A DNA stretch of 64,000 bases from Helichrysum umbraculigerum (lineage: Eukaryota; Streptophyta; Magnoliopsida; Asterales; Asteraceae), in NCBI GenBank assembly GCA_949592205.1, contig CATIUR010000001.1, forward strand, positions 76,092,059 to 76,156,058. The letters are read 5' to 3'. Shown here in pieces: positions 1 through 10,099 of this stretch. The position numbers and the translations under genes are program-made. How positions within the stretch are numbered: the first letter of the stretch is position 1; each line of letters opens with the position of its first letter. The notes below the pieces were generated by a model. The model made no database searches. It saw only the letters and a list, made by a program, of their open reading frames with translations, and was not told the DNA's origin.

Positions 1-2
1 AA

Positions 3-74
3 CGGGAAGACCAAATGCGACTGAAATACCCACATCTATTCTTAGATGCCTCTCAGACCACGACAACAAGCTAA
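3..74 (+). CDS. 3' end of Tekay-type chromovirus polyprotein (element H), partial
   Basis: The reading frame enters from outside the window and ends at the TAA at 72-74. The last 23 residues include EDQMRLKYPHLF, which matches the very C-terminus (end of the chromodomain-like tail) of the Tekay-type polyprotein found complete in element C at 43402-43965. The frame is followed directly by a purine tract and the LTR, as expected for the 3' end of such an element. The tail is thought to help integrase choose chromatin targets. Everything upstream is outside the window, so intactness cannot be judged. Confidence 0.85.
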   Translation, partial: REDQMRLKYPHLFLDASQTTTTS

Positions 75-94
75 TTTCGGGACGAAATTCTCCT

Positions 95-107
95 AACAGG
101 GGGAGAA
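95..107 (+). other. polypurine tract of element H
   Basis: The tract AACAGGGGGAGAA lies immediately before the LTR start TGTGACACC. It is the expected plus-strand primer site. Equivalent tracts precede the 3' LTRs of elements D (37381-37393), C (43985-43998, interrupted by a T) and E (29925-29937). Confidence 0.8.
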
Positions 108-1792
108 TGTGACACCCGACCAATTAGGGCTAGTGTTAGTTCCTAATCATTGTGCTAATACATGTAATTGGGGTGAATTATGTGTATCATTTTGTGTATT
201 AATATATGTTATTATATTTGCACACATTTGCGATTTGTTTAAATCGTACATTTTATTATCGGATGGAGTCCGACACAGTTTAAATACGACGTTGGTGAAA
301 ACATTTCTATAAATAACTTTAATCTATTTTTAGAAGTTATTTATCATTATCTATTATTTTGCTAAAATAATACTCGAAAAACCTAGACGTTTCGGTTAAA
401 ACGTCTAAAACACAACGATAACGCACGAATTTATTTCGACAACCAAACGAACGTCAATAATTAAATTGACAACCTAAATTAAGTATTTTAAATAATACTT
501 CAATGGAAATTTATCCAAATTATATCGTTAATCTAAACGACTCAAATTAACGTTACGCGATTTTAAACCGCCGTAGAACGTGCACGCAAATCGAGGCCAA
601 TGATTTAACGAAACATTTTTATAAGTGTTTCCAAGTACTATATTGAATATTTCAAGTAGAAATATCGAAACTCAAATCGTTAAATAAAAACGTCAACTAA
701 ACATTTAACGTACGAATAAACGTTTAAACAATCGGGTAAACGAACGAAAAACGCAACGATTTAAGCTAGAAATGTGAAATGACCAAAATGCCCTTGGTGG
801 GACCACATGGGGGCCGGCCACCCCATGTGCCACCCCTCCTCACACCCATTTAGCCTTCATGCAATATCAAATCACCACTTTTTCTATCACATCCACACAA
901 CTTACATGCACTTCACATTTTACCATCATTCCACTCCATTATCACTTTCTATTTTCACTAAAATGCTCTCAAAAATACAGAGAAAACCAGCCCCAAAAAC
1001 CCTTAAAAATCATCTTTAAAATCATCACCAATTTGAAGAACAAGAGAGGGAATCAAGTCCAAGATCATCACCACCTCCACTTCCTTTTTGTTCTCCATCA
1101 TTTGCTTGGTATAAATCATCAAACCTTTTACTTATTTTACTTTTAATCTACTGATTATGATGTTATAATGTTCATCTATCATAAATATGTCCAAGATTGT
1201 TGTTAAAAATCGTTTTTAAAGCAAACACATGAACATGCAAAATGTGACAGAATCTGTCTCCAGAAAATCAGTCCACAGAATCGGTCATAACTTGAGCTCT
1301 GTTAAGAGTTAGACAACGAATTTTTTTTTAAAAGTTGCGTATTGAAAAGAGCTACAACTTTCGTGTTTTGCACTTTTTCCAGATCCGTACTTATTTTTGT
1401 ATATATTCTGATCTTTGCGACTGCCTGATATTTGTCGAAAACCGAGTACGGTTCTTTCGTAAGATTTATTATCTATCTAAATGGACATTTTAGATCCTGG
1501 AAAAATCAGGTTATAAACTAGACACACTCATGAACATCTGGTAAAAATTTTGGAATCAAATTCAGACTAGAACATGTTAAAAATCGAGTGCCGAAGTAAA
1601 CCGACAAAAACCGAAAACATGAAAATCTTAAGTTTTGACATGCGTATTAAAAACCGACATCTCGAAACGACTACAACATGAAACAATAACTTTTATAAAC
1701 TTTATTTACTGAAATATGACTTGGGTAAAAAGTTCGGGTCAAACCGTCATAGTTGACCACGTTTTTGGACTTAGCAAAATCAAGACAGACAT

Positions 1793-2150
1793 AAGTGACG
1801 CATGACCCCAGGAATTATAGCGACACTCCCATAGTGACGCCCTTACTTTTCTGAATATGAATTATAGCGACACTCCCATAGTGACGCCCTTACTTTTCTG
1901 AATATGATTTATAGCGACACTCGATAAGTGACGCCTTTGTTATTAAAACTTTATTAATACCGACACTACCTAAGTGACGCCTAAAGTGACTGAACTATTA
2001 TATTAGCGGCACTTACCCTTAGTGCCGCCATGCCTCAGTGACGCCCGTATCCGACACTTCTTAAGTGACGCTATTTAAATCTGAAAACGCATATTATGCG
2101 GCACTTCCTAAGTGCCGCCCCTAACTAGCAAGTGACGCATGAAGTGTCGC
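1793..2150. repeat. array of short GCG-N-CACT hairpins in the H LTR
   Basis: About eight units have the form GCGNCACT-spacer-AGTGNCGC. A 47-bp unit is repeated at 1820 and 1867. Perfect stems occur at 2006-2013/2021-2028 (GCGGCACT with AGTGCCGC) and 2098-2106/2110-2118 (GCGGCACTT with AAGTGCCGC). Others have a single mismatch at the variable fourth position. The same motif recurs in an unrelated solo copia LTR at 49333-49416. Confidence 0.85.
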
Positions 2151-3003
2151 ATGAAACAGAATCTTTAAAAACTAGTTTTCTCACTAAGTGTTAAACTTCA
2201 AGCAACGTTAATACTTATACAATGCAACGTTATAACTCATGAAACATACTATACATATGAAAGTATAGCATCATTCTAATAATAATGTCTTAACGAATTA
2301 TTATTACAAACTTTCACCAACGGGTCGTACACGTTTTTGATAAACAACATGAACAACTTATTTGGACATACTAGTTGGATGAACTAGCCTTAGGTGGACA
2401 TTAACCCTCCACCTACATTGTGAATTAAGTGGACATTAACCCTCCACTTACATAGATGATCTTTCTAGACATCTACTCATACAACCTTATACGTTTAGGA
2501 CGTTAGAAGGTTGCACTTTGGACCACACATTGCTTGCTAATTGATATTGCTTGCTTACATTTTGCTAGAACTCAGGTGAGTTTCATAGCCCCTTCTTTTT
2601 ACAGTTTTATAACTATTTTGGGGGAGAATACATACTACAACTGTTTTATACAATTGCTTTGCAACTGCTTTGTATACATTTGAATTACACAACTGCTTTT
2701 ATGAACACAAGTACCATAAACAACGCTATACGGATTGCATGAGTTACACACTAATCCACAAAGGCCCTACACATCATAGTTTGTTAGTTTTGCTAAAGCG
2801 TGAATATTAGTAAATAGATCTATTTGGGACTGACAATCCCCGTCCGAGTTAGTCGCGCTAACCTGTCAAACGGACGTATTAATATTTGTTCATAACGAGT
2901 GTACCGGATTAGACACTTGCATTGGGGCACCCACGATCGTGTACTCGAAAGAGGCACGGCACACATTGTTAAGCTTCGGACTATGAGCTCATGGCAAATG
3001 GTA

Positions 3004-3235
3004 TACATCTTTTTGCATTCGTGCAACTACATATTTACTTATCGTTTGTTAACGATACATCTTTTTGCATTCGTGCAACTACATATTTACTTATCGTTTG
3101 TTAACGATACATCTTTTTGCATTCGTGCAATTACATATTTACTTATCGTTTGTTAACGATACATTTACTCAACACATTTACTTATCGTTTGTTAACGATA
3201 CATTTACTTATCATTGTTGAATGATACAACGATTA
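3004..3235 (+). repeat. 52-bp tandem repeat in the H LTR
   Basis: Three head-to-tail units of about 52 bp start near 3006, 3058 and 3110. They share the core TTACTTATCGTTTGTTAACG, followed by two shorter degenerate units to about 3235. The open frames here simply read through the repeat and are not taken as coding. Confidence 0.85.
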
Positions 3236-3641
3236 AAATCTTGTGTTTCATAACTCGTGTTTCATAACAATTGGTTTGATACCAACATTTAAACAACTCT
3301 ATGAACTCACCAACTTTATGTTGACCTTTTAGTATGTATTTCTCAGGTAACCCACAGCAGTAGGACGCTTATGGATAGCGTAGCTCGAGTCGCATTGCTT
3401 TCAAAATCAAGGGACTTAGATTGCATTTTACTATAATTAGTAGTTATGTAATCTACACATTGTGTGCGAACTCCATTGTTATGTATAACGGTTGTAAACA
3501 TTTTAAACTTATGGAATGTAATGTTTTCAAACGTCTCATATAGAGGTCGTTTGCTTTAATCTTTGTGTAATGATATTTGATTTGGTCGGCGCCCCCATGA
3601 CAACTCATGTTTCCGCTGCCACGTGTTTTGGGGGTGCGACA

Positions 3642-4288
3642 GATCAGCTCAATTGGTGATACTAAGTGGTAACACTTAGTATTAAAGGTGAGGTCTTGAG
3701 TTCAAGTCTCACAACAACCTACTATTGGCTAATAGAGGGGTAGGCCTCAGCAATAGTGATGGGTTGGGGTGCATTGGGCTGCAGACCTAGGCCCAATAAG
3801 CCTCAGCTGGTGGCAGGCCCACCGCCTCCCTCGAGCCCATAGGGCCATCGCGAGGGGTGGGGTGTCACAGAAAAAGTGCACTTTTTCTGTGACACCCCAC
3901 CCCTCGCGATGGCCCTATGGGCTCGAGGGAGGCGGTGAGCCTGCCACCAGCTGAGGCTTATTGGGCCCTAGGTCTGCAGCCCAATGCACCCCAACCCATC
4001 ACTATTGCTGAGGCCCACCCCTCTATTAGCCAATAGTAGGTTGTTGTGAGGCTTGAACTCAAGACCTCACCTTTGATATCAAGTGGAAACACTTGATATT
4101 AAAGGTGAGGTCTTGAGTTCAAGCCTCACAACAACCTACTATTGGCTAATAGAGGGGTGGGCCTCAGCAATAGTGATGGGTTGGGGTGCATTGGGCTGCA
4201 GACCTAGGGCCCAATAAGCCTCAGCTGGTGGCAGGCTCACCGCCTCCCTCGAGCCCATAGGGCCATCGCGAGGGGTGGGGTGTCACAG
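3642..4288. repeat. three alternating copies of a ~205-bp tRNA-derived SINE-like unit (long hairpins)
   Basis: Unit 1 (about 3643-3869, plus) begins with a tRNA-like head: an A-box-like CAGCTCAATTGG and a B-box-like GAGTTCAAGTC about 53 nt later, a spacing like that of a long-variable-arm tRNA. Unit 2 (about 3882-4083) is the same unit inverted, and unit 3 (about 4090-4288) is plus again but lacks the A box. Units 1 and 2 meet at AAAAAGTGCACTTTTT (3870-3885). Arms are nearly identical, so the RNA could fold into ~200-bp duplexes. A fold-back MITE derived from such a unit is the alternative. No clear target duplication was found. Confidence 0.6.
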
Positions 4289-5925
4289 TATATGAGACAG
4301 TGGAAACAGAAATGAAGGAATCAGTGGCAGATGAGGATAAGTCTGATCATACTGAGGTTATTGGATCAGTGGAGCAAACTGCAGAGGTGAATATGGGTGA
4401 TAAGACTGAGGAGTTAAAGATTGATGAGGATGATGGTGAAGAGGTGAGTAAACCTGAGATAGCAGTTGAAAAAGAAGAAGTAAAGACTGATGCTAAAACT
4501 GATGCTCAACAAGTTGAAAAGACTAGGAAGAAGAGCATTCCAGTTAAAACTGCTAAGATGACTTGTACAGGAAAGAAGGTTGAAACTCCAAAGAAGAAAT
4601 CTTCACAACAACCATCTTTGCCTGGATTTCAGATTAAAGAACCTGCTGTTGCTCCTGTTAAACAGAAAGAATTGCCAAAGATTGATCCAAAAGATAAAGG
4701 CAAGGGAAAACTGATAGAAGAACCAAAGAAGAAAAAGCAAAAACCAGTGCCACCAGAAGTAATTGCTCATGATACTGAGTATGCTCAAAGGTTACAGGCT
4801 GAGCTAAATGCAGAGGAATTGATTGATGTTGAGATTGAGGAAGGAAAGTTTGTGAAAATGACAAAAGAGCAAGTGGCAGAGTGGGATGAATATTTACTGA
4901 AAGAACAGAGACAGGATGATATTGAATATCTTGTTGAGCAGGTTAAGAAAAAGAAAGCAGAGGAAGCAAGAAAGAAAAAAGCTGCAAAACCACCAACAAA
5001 AGCTCAAATGAAGAAGAACTTAATTGCAAAGTTGAAAGGTGGTTATATTCCTTTGAATGCATTGAAACAAATGAGTTTAGAGAGATTGCAGGAGTTATGG
5101 GATAAAGATGAGTTGAATCCTGATGTGATTGAAAAGAAAGAAACAGAAAAGAAAGAAGCTGAGAAGAAAAAGCAGGAAGTTGAAAAGGAAAGGAAAAAGG
5201 CTGAAAAAGAAAGAAAGTTGAAGGAAAAGGAAGAAAAAGAAAAAAAAGAAAAGATAGAAGCTGAGAAGAGGAGGAAAGATGAACTTGAGAAAAAGAAGAG
5301 AGAGTTAGATGAAATTCCTGATAGAGAAAGGAATATTGATGAATTGAAGGAGTTTATTCTGTTACAGCCTATGGAATCTGAGGTAATTAATGTTGAATTA
5401 CCTGGTATCATTGATTGGTCTATTGAGCAATTTGTCAATCCTGTTAAGATTCACAAGATTAAAGTTGAAAGAGCAGATGGAAATGTATCTTGGTGGAGAT
5501 CTTTTAGGGATTTGATAAAGAGAATTAGTAGGACTGATTTGGTGAGAATGTATGAGATTGGAATGGAAAAGAATTTAGATTTGAAAAGATTTGATAATCT
5601 GGTTGAAAAAGTTACATGGCATTGGATTAAAGCTATGTTTGAGCCAGAAGAGTTTCCATTTCAGTTTGCTACTTTTAGCAAGGTCAGAAATTGGATTTAT
5701 CATGCCAAACCTGGAGTACATCAGATTGTTATGGATGATGCAGTGTTTATGTGGTTATTGACAGATAGATTTTATGATATAAATCTGAGATTTTTGATGG
5801 GCTTGAGAAATGCAAGGCTACAAGTTGCAGTTTTAGATGATGTAGCTCTGGAATTGGTTTATATGGTGCTGAATCAGATTCATAAGAAGGAGGAGATTGA
5901 TAGGAAGAAGAGAAGAAAAGACTAA
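4289..5925 (+). CDS. extra 3' ORF of a SIRE-like copia element, 5'-truncated (about 541 residues)
   Basis: A long open frame runs to TAA at 5923-5925, 75 bp before a polypurine tract and LTR, the place of the extra (env-like) ORF of SIRE/Maximus copia elements. The frame stays open to the repeat junction at 4288, so the true start is lost; the first in-frame ATG is at 4312. The N-terminal half is very rich in Lys and Glu with PKKK and KEKEEKEK runs, probably disordered then coiled coil (about residues 190-345). The C-terminal ~190 residues look globular, with Trp-rich patches (SWWRSF, VTWHWIKAMF, VRNWIYHA). I see no signal peptide or transmembrane segment, so a fusion-type envelope role is not supported. 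Function unknown. Confidence 0.6.
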
Positions 5926-6012
5926 CAGTTTTGAAAGAATTTTGTAAAGCTCATAATGGAGGATTAGAAGAAACTTAATGCTGTGAAGGACAGATTAAGT
6001 TTAGGGGGAGAT

Positions 6013-6702
6013 TGTTGGGTCAAAACTGTTTCAGGTCTGAGTTGAAGTTCTGATGAGAAGACAGAGTATAAGTGATTAAAACTGTTTGCTTTGAAGGTTA
6101 AAACTGTCTTTATGAAGTTACAACTGATAGAAGAAAACTGATGAGAAGACAAGTGTTACAACTGATTGAAGATAGATTACAACTGATAGTTATATGTCTG
6201 TAAGTAGTTAAAACTGCTTATGTATTAGTAACTGTTAGTTATATATGAAACAGTTAACACTGATTATATATTTGTACTTAGTAGTATATTACAATTGAAG
6301 CAGTTATCACTGAATGTGTAACAGTTACAACTGTTTACTTCAGAATGGTAGTTAAAACTGTTTATGATTTTGTGATAAGTATGAGTCGGTTATGGAAGTT
6401 ATTTTATTCCATATTTGTAGGAGATTGTATAGGACTCTATATGTTATAAATAGAGATCCTTTAGACCTAGATAGGTTAATGATTTTTGCGCAGCTTCAAG
6501 GTTTTCTGTAACCCTAATACATCAAGTGTATTCGTCTTATATCATTAATAAGATTGAAGCTTTCGATATATTATTGTGTTCATTAAATTAATTAATATTC
6601 ATTGATCTTCTTAATATTATTGAGTGTGATTCCGCAACTTCTCAATAATATATTCAAGGCTTATTACGTAAGATTGTTTATTAAGTTAAACAGGGACTAA
6701 CA
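6013..6702 (+). mobile_element. 3' LTR of SIRE-like copia element
   Basis: The LTR starts TGTTGGGTCA right after the purine tract TTTAGGGGGAGAT (6000-6012) and ends GGGACTAACA, 690 bp. A TATA box (TATAAATAG) lies at 6445-6453. The upstream part (U3) is dominated by AACTG repeats. The 5' LTR, gag and pol of this element are absent from the window. Right-hand sequence from 6703 belongs to element F, so this element probably inserted in F. Confidence 0.8.
6020..6365. promoter_or_regulatory. cluster of MYB-site-like AACTG motifs in U3
   Basis: At least twelve copies of TTAAAACTG, TTACAACTG or CAGTTA lie within about 345 bp upstream of the TATA box at 6445. TAACTG/CAGTTA is the classic plant MYB core (CNGTTR). 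Tobacco Tto1 is a known copia element driven by MYB-bound U3 repeats, so a similar role is plausible here. That is inference from motif density alone. Confidence 0.5.
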
Positions 6703-6703
6703 G

Positions 6704-6856
6704 TTGTTTGGTCAGTTTCCTTCTGGACCCTCATATCAGCCATTCCAGTACCAGATGCCACCAGAGTTCATGCCACGACCACCACCACCATCGCAGTCAG
6801 AGTATGGAGCGCCTTCCCATCAGTACCGGTATCGCCAGGATGACGACAGTGATTAG
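6704..6856 (+). CDS. C-terminal fragment of an internal ORF of Athila-like element F
   Basis: The frame is open from the SIRE LTR junction to TAG at 6854-6856, about 50 residues. It is rich in Pro, Gln and Tyr, with a PRPPPPSQ stretch, and ends in acidic RQDDDSD. Such tails are common on the last ORF of Athila/Tat elements, but no domain is visible. The rest of the ORF was cut off by the SIRE-like insertion or a linked deletion. Confidence 0.45.
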   Translation: MFGQFPSGPSYQPFQYQMPPEFMPRPPPPSQSEYGAPSHQYRYRQDDDSD

Positions 6857-8361
6857 GATGATGTTCATCCTATTTGGTTTATGATTCCAGACACTATTAT
6901 TATTATTGTTTTATTATTATTATTATGACTTTTTTTTTTATTTATTTTGTAGGTTTTATTAATTATGTTGGATTGGTAGTTTTAGGTTTGGTTGTTTTTA
7001 ATTCGGTTGTTTTTATTTGGTATTGTTTAATTATGTTTGTTGATTGTTCCCTCAGAATTGTGTTGTGAGTACGTGTCATGCTGGCAGTAAGTTCAGCGCA
7101 ACGAATAATTGAATCGAGAGGATGTGGGAAATTCGTATCATCCTTGTCATTAAACTGCACACTATTCCAGGGGAGTTTTTCTGTTCTAAGTTCTTTTCTC
7201 TTTTTCCCGTTTTAAGCATGTCATTATTTGTACAATGAGGGCATTGTACATCTTTAAGTGGGGGATGGGAGAGAAAAGAAGTGAAATTTCCACATTATTA
7301 TTCTGTTAAGTAGTAAATGATTTTGTAATTTGGTTAATAGTTATCTTATTAAGGTAAGTAACTAGGAGGTTATGAGTTGCCCATTTTTCAACCAAATTTT
7401 TGCATTTAAATTTCTTGTTTTCTAGGGATAATTATTTTGTAACTTTGTAGGTTAAATTTAAAATTTTCTACACTTTTAATTAAAAACTTAAGCTATTAAA
7501 GATATTATTTAGCTTCATTATATGATGTATTGATAGGCGATTTATATGAGAATGTTTGAGCTGTTAAGAAATGATAATTAAGGAGTAAATATTTCTTTTA
7601 GATGAATTTTAGCTATGTATGACGTATGTCTTAATTTTCATATTAGTAATGTGTGATATGCCATATTTTTGGGAATTTAATTAATAATCATTTGGGGATA
7701 TACTGGGTGTTGTTTCCTTTGTTGTACGAAAGTACAGACCTGGTCTCCGTCAGTATATTTAATGAAAAAGAGCAAAAGAGTTTAAAAACTCATAATTTTA
7801 AAATGTGGTCAAATTAAGTCGCTCTGTTGTACTGAGGTACAGACCTGTCACCAATGGTTTGACTAAAAACATTATTGCTAAACCAAAATCAAGTTATGTT
7901 GCTTTGTTGTGTTGAGGCACAGACCTGTCACCTCTATCTTGATTTGAAAAATGATTGTTTTGATTAAAATTTCAAAATATGTAATATTGGCATATTATGA
8001 GTATGAAAGTATATAGTTTTTGGAAATCTAAGGGAATATTTACACGAATAATAAGTTGAGCTCGAATATTCAATTATAGATTGTTTAAGTGGATAACAAT
8101 ATCAGTAATCATTGTGAACTATTTGATATTTTAGAATAATAACTCTATGTGTAGATCAGTTTTTGTAAATCTCAGAGTTTCTTAATAATTGTTTTTAGAA
8201 TTAACAGAATTTTAAATTTAAACATTTGGGTTGAAGACGGGTGATGTTGTGTAATTCCTACTTTAGTTGTTTAGTTTAATGGAGATGACTGTTTTCCTAA
8301 GAATTTGATTTTTGAATCGATAGTCTACTTGAGGACAAGTAGGATTCAAGTGGGGGATGTT
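6857..8361 (+). other. 3' untranslated region and polypurine tract of element F
   Basis: About 1.5 kb of AT-rich sequence lies between the last ORF and the LTR. It carries two PPT-like tracts: TTTAAGTGGGGGATGG near 7252-7267, and TTCAAGTGGGGGATGTT just before the LTR at 8362, which is the functional position. GAGGACAAGTAGGATTC precedes the latter, as in many plant Athila-type elements. Three structured stem-loops sit at 7699-7945. No coding frame is believable here. Confidence 0.7.
7699..7945 (+). ncRNA. triple stem-loop RNA element (copy in F)
   Basis: Three units each have an outer stem, the box CTTTGT or CTCTGT, an inner 5-bp hairpin with a 4-nt loop, and GACCTGTCACC or GACCTGGTCTCC. Unit 1: outer 7699-7705/7751-7757, inner TGTAC-GAAA-GTACA at 7723-7736. 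Unit 2: outer 7808-7813/7858-7863, inner TGTAC-TGAG-GTACA at 7828-7841. Unit 3: outer 7886-7893/7938-7945 (8 bp, perfect), inner TGTGT-TGAG-GCACA at 7908-7921. Arms differ but still pair. The same trio occurs in B. Function unknown; packaging, export or RNA-stability roles are possible. Confidence 0.7.
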
Positions 8362-9923
8362 TGATAAACGCTCAAAAGTACTATATTTTAGTAGTATTTT
8401 ACCCCTAATCTTGATTGTTTTTATTGCATTTTGTTTAGAATAGATATTGATTTCGTTCATATTTGCAATTAGATGTGGAAATGGAGCGTTTATGGAAAAG
8501 GAACGGAAAACAGTCAATAATCGAGCTAAATGATGCATATTTGAAGAATAATGAGAGCCGAAGTCGAAGAAAAGAATGAAATAAGAAAAATCAAGAAATC
8601 GGCTGGAAAAAGCATCCATACGCCGTATGGAATCCATACGCCGTATGGATTGCTGCAGTGGAGGCCCAGGTTACGCGAGTCTGGGCTGGGCTTGAAATCA
8701 ATCCATACGCCGTATGGAAATCCATACGCCGTATGGATCAAAAATCACAGAAGTATAAAAACGCGTAAAAACCTTATTTCGACAGTTTTGAAGGGTTTTT
8801 CGTTTTCTTTCGGTTTCAGACGAATTTTAGGGTTTTAATTTCGTATTTTAGGGTTAGTTTGGAGGTACGGAAGCTAAAGAACGAGGATAATTCGCTCTAA
8901 TCTTTCGTAGTTCATCGTTAATCGATTCGGTATATTTCGTTTCTTTATTTTCATTGAAGAATTTGATATAATGAATCTGAATATTTCTGTTTTGATGATG
9001 AATTGAATATCCAAAGTGATTGTGTAGTTTATTTAACTTAGATTATGATTATGGAACGATTGTTATTGCGTATTGAATAAGTTATTTGATTGAAAACGGT
9101 TATATTACTCGTGGACACTTGTTTATTGGTAACTAGTTATTATTGTTACTTCACGTGGTTAATAATGTTGTTGAGATTGAGTTCCTTTAATGTTATTAAC
9201 TATTGATGGTCATAACTTTAGGGTTTTGATTTATCACTAAATACGTTGAGTCTGATAGGTCGAGTATACAGTAATAATTTACTTTAAAATGAGCAAGACA
9301 ATAAGTTAATTATTGGGTATTGTTGAGTCATACCAATAGAGTTAATTATAAGGCGTTGTGAATGTTTAATGCATAATTTAGGGAAAGGCACACAATTGAC
9401 TGATCATCTTGTGACATTGGAACCAGTGTTTCATGTTGGACCCTAGATTATAGGAATTAGTTGGACCCGAAACGTTGGCTAGTTCATATTCGACTTAGTA
9501 TTCATTGAAGAATTTGGTATTAAGTTGATCTAAAAGAATCACAATTAGATAATCAATACGTAATCAATCGGGAAATATGAATCTAAGTGACATTAACTAT
9601 ACAATTACTTGTTCCTTCCAATTAGGATTTATTATTATTACTTGTTGGTTATTTTAATTTAAGTTTTATTTAAGTTTGTTTAAATTAATTAATTGTTTTC
9701 TAAAATGTTCGCACGGAACTAAAACGCACCCCTTATTTACTGTTTTATAATTAATTGTTAATTTTCTATTATTAAATATTCCACCTTTTCTCTGTGTTCG
9801 AACTTGACTTACCAATCTATATTTACAAATGATCGGGTATTCTTGCTTGGTTGCTTGAAAGTATTTATTAGGTATTTCTATTTATAAATTGTAAAACAAG
9901 ACGCGCTTTCACAAGCGACATCA
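8362..9923 (+). mobile_element. 3' LTR of Athila-like element F
   Basis: The LTR starts TGATAAACGC after the polypurine tract and ends GCGACATCA, 1,562 bp. It shares the start TGATAA and the end region (ATTCTTGC, ACGCGCTTTCACA) with the LTRs of B but is strongly diverged elsewhere. A TATA-like GTATAAAAA lies at 8752-8760, just after four CCATACGCCGTATGG palindromes. The right edge abuts an AT microsatellite belonging to the LTR of D, so F appears to have inserted in D. Confidence 0.8.
8614..8738. promoter_or_regulatory. four CCATACGCCGTATGG palindromes upstream of the F LTR TATA box
   Basis: Near-perfect palindromes occur as two pairs, at 8614-8631 plus 8632-8650 and 8701-8718 plus 8720-8738, ending 14 bp before the TATA-like box. 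Diverged LTRs in the window keep the motif at the same place: B at 11496-11533 and about 16614-16650, and the solo LTR at 49590-49713 (CGGCG or CGACG centre). This looks like a conserved U3 protein-binding site; the factor is unknown. Confidence 0.6.
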
Positions 9924-10042
9924 ATATATATATACATGGAATATACGTTTAACGAACGTACGAAATATAATATACAACAAGTATATTTATATACATATAT
10001 ATGTACAACAATTATATATATGTACGACACCAACAAAATGAC

Positions 10043-10099
<57 letters not shown>

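Larger units (their letters stand above)
108..3641 (+). mobile_element. 3' LTR of Tekay-type Ty3 element H
   Basis: The LTR starts TGTGACACCC directly after a polypurine tract and ends GGGTGCGACA, giving 3,534 bp with TG...CA ends. Such length is usual for Tekay/Del LTRs. No credible gene lies inside; short open frames at 807-1146 and 2820-3156 are in low-complexity or repeat sequence. It holds a hairpin array (1793-2150) and 52-bp tandem repeats (3004-3166). Its edges and its relation to the LTRs of C and D rest on visual comparison. Confidence 0.85.

Noticed and set aside
807..1146. Two overlapping open frames of 70-95 codons in the H LTR
   Set aside because: Low-complexity His/Phe/Tyr composition, no motif, and located within an LTR leader; best explained as chance frames.
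1793..2150. CRISPR-like repeat array
   Set aside because: Spacers are not unique sequences of fixed length, repeats are very short, and the context is a plant LTR.
2820..3156. Opposed frames of 68 and 85 codons
   Set aside because: The plus frame reads through the 52-bp tandem repeat and the minus frame is its shadow; neither has domain signals.
3642..4288. A genuine tRNA gene
   Set aside because: A- and B-box-like sequences are present but no cloverleaf with acceptor stem could be drawn; a SINE head fits better.
5043..5438. Ser/Phe-rich minus-strand frame of 131 codons
   Set aside because: Antisense shadow of the Lys/Glu-rich SIRE ORF.
7699..7945. Hammerhead-type ribozyme or retrozyme
   Set aside because: The GAAA here is a hairpin loop; the CUGAUGA core and three-helix arrangement of a hammerhead are missing.
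8526..8838. Frames on both strands containing repeated IHTPYG
   Set aside because: Produced by the CCATACGCCGTATGG palindromes, which translate alike on both strands; the same happens at 49535-49877.
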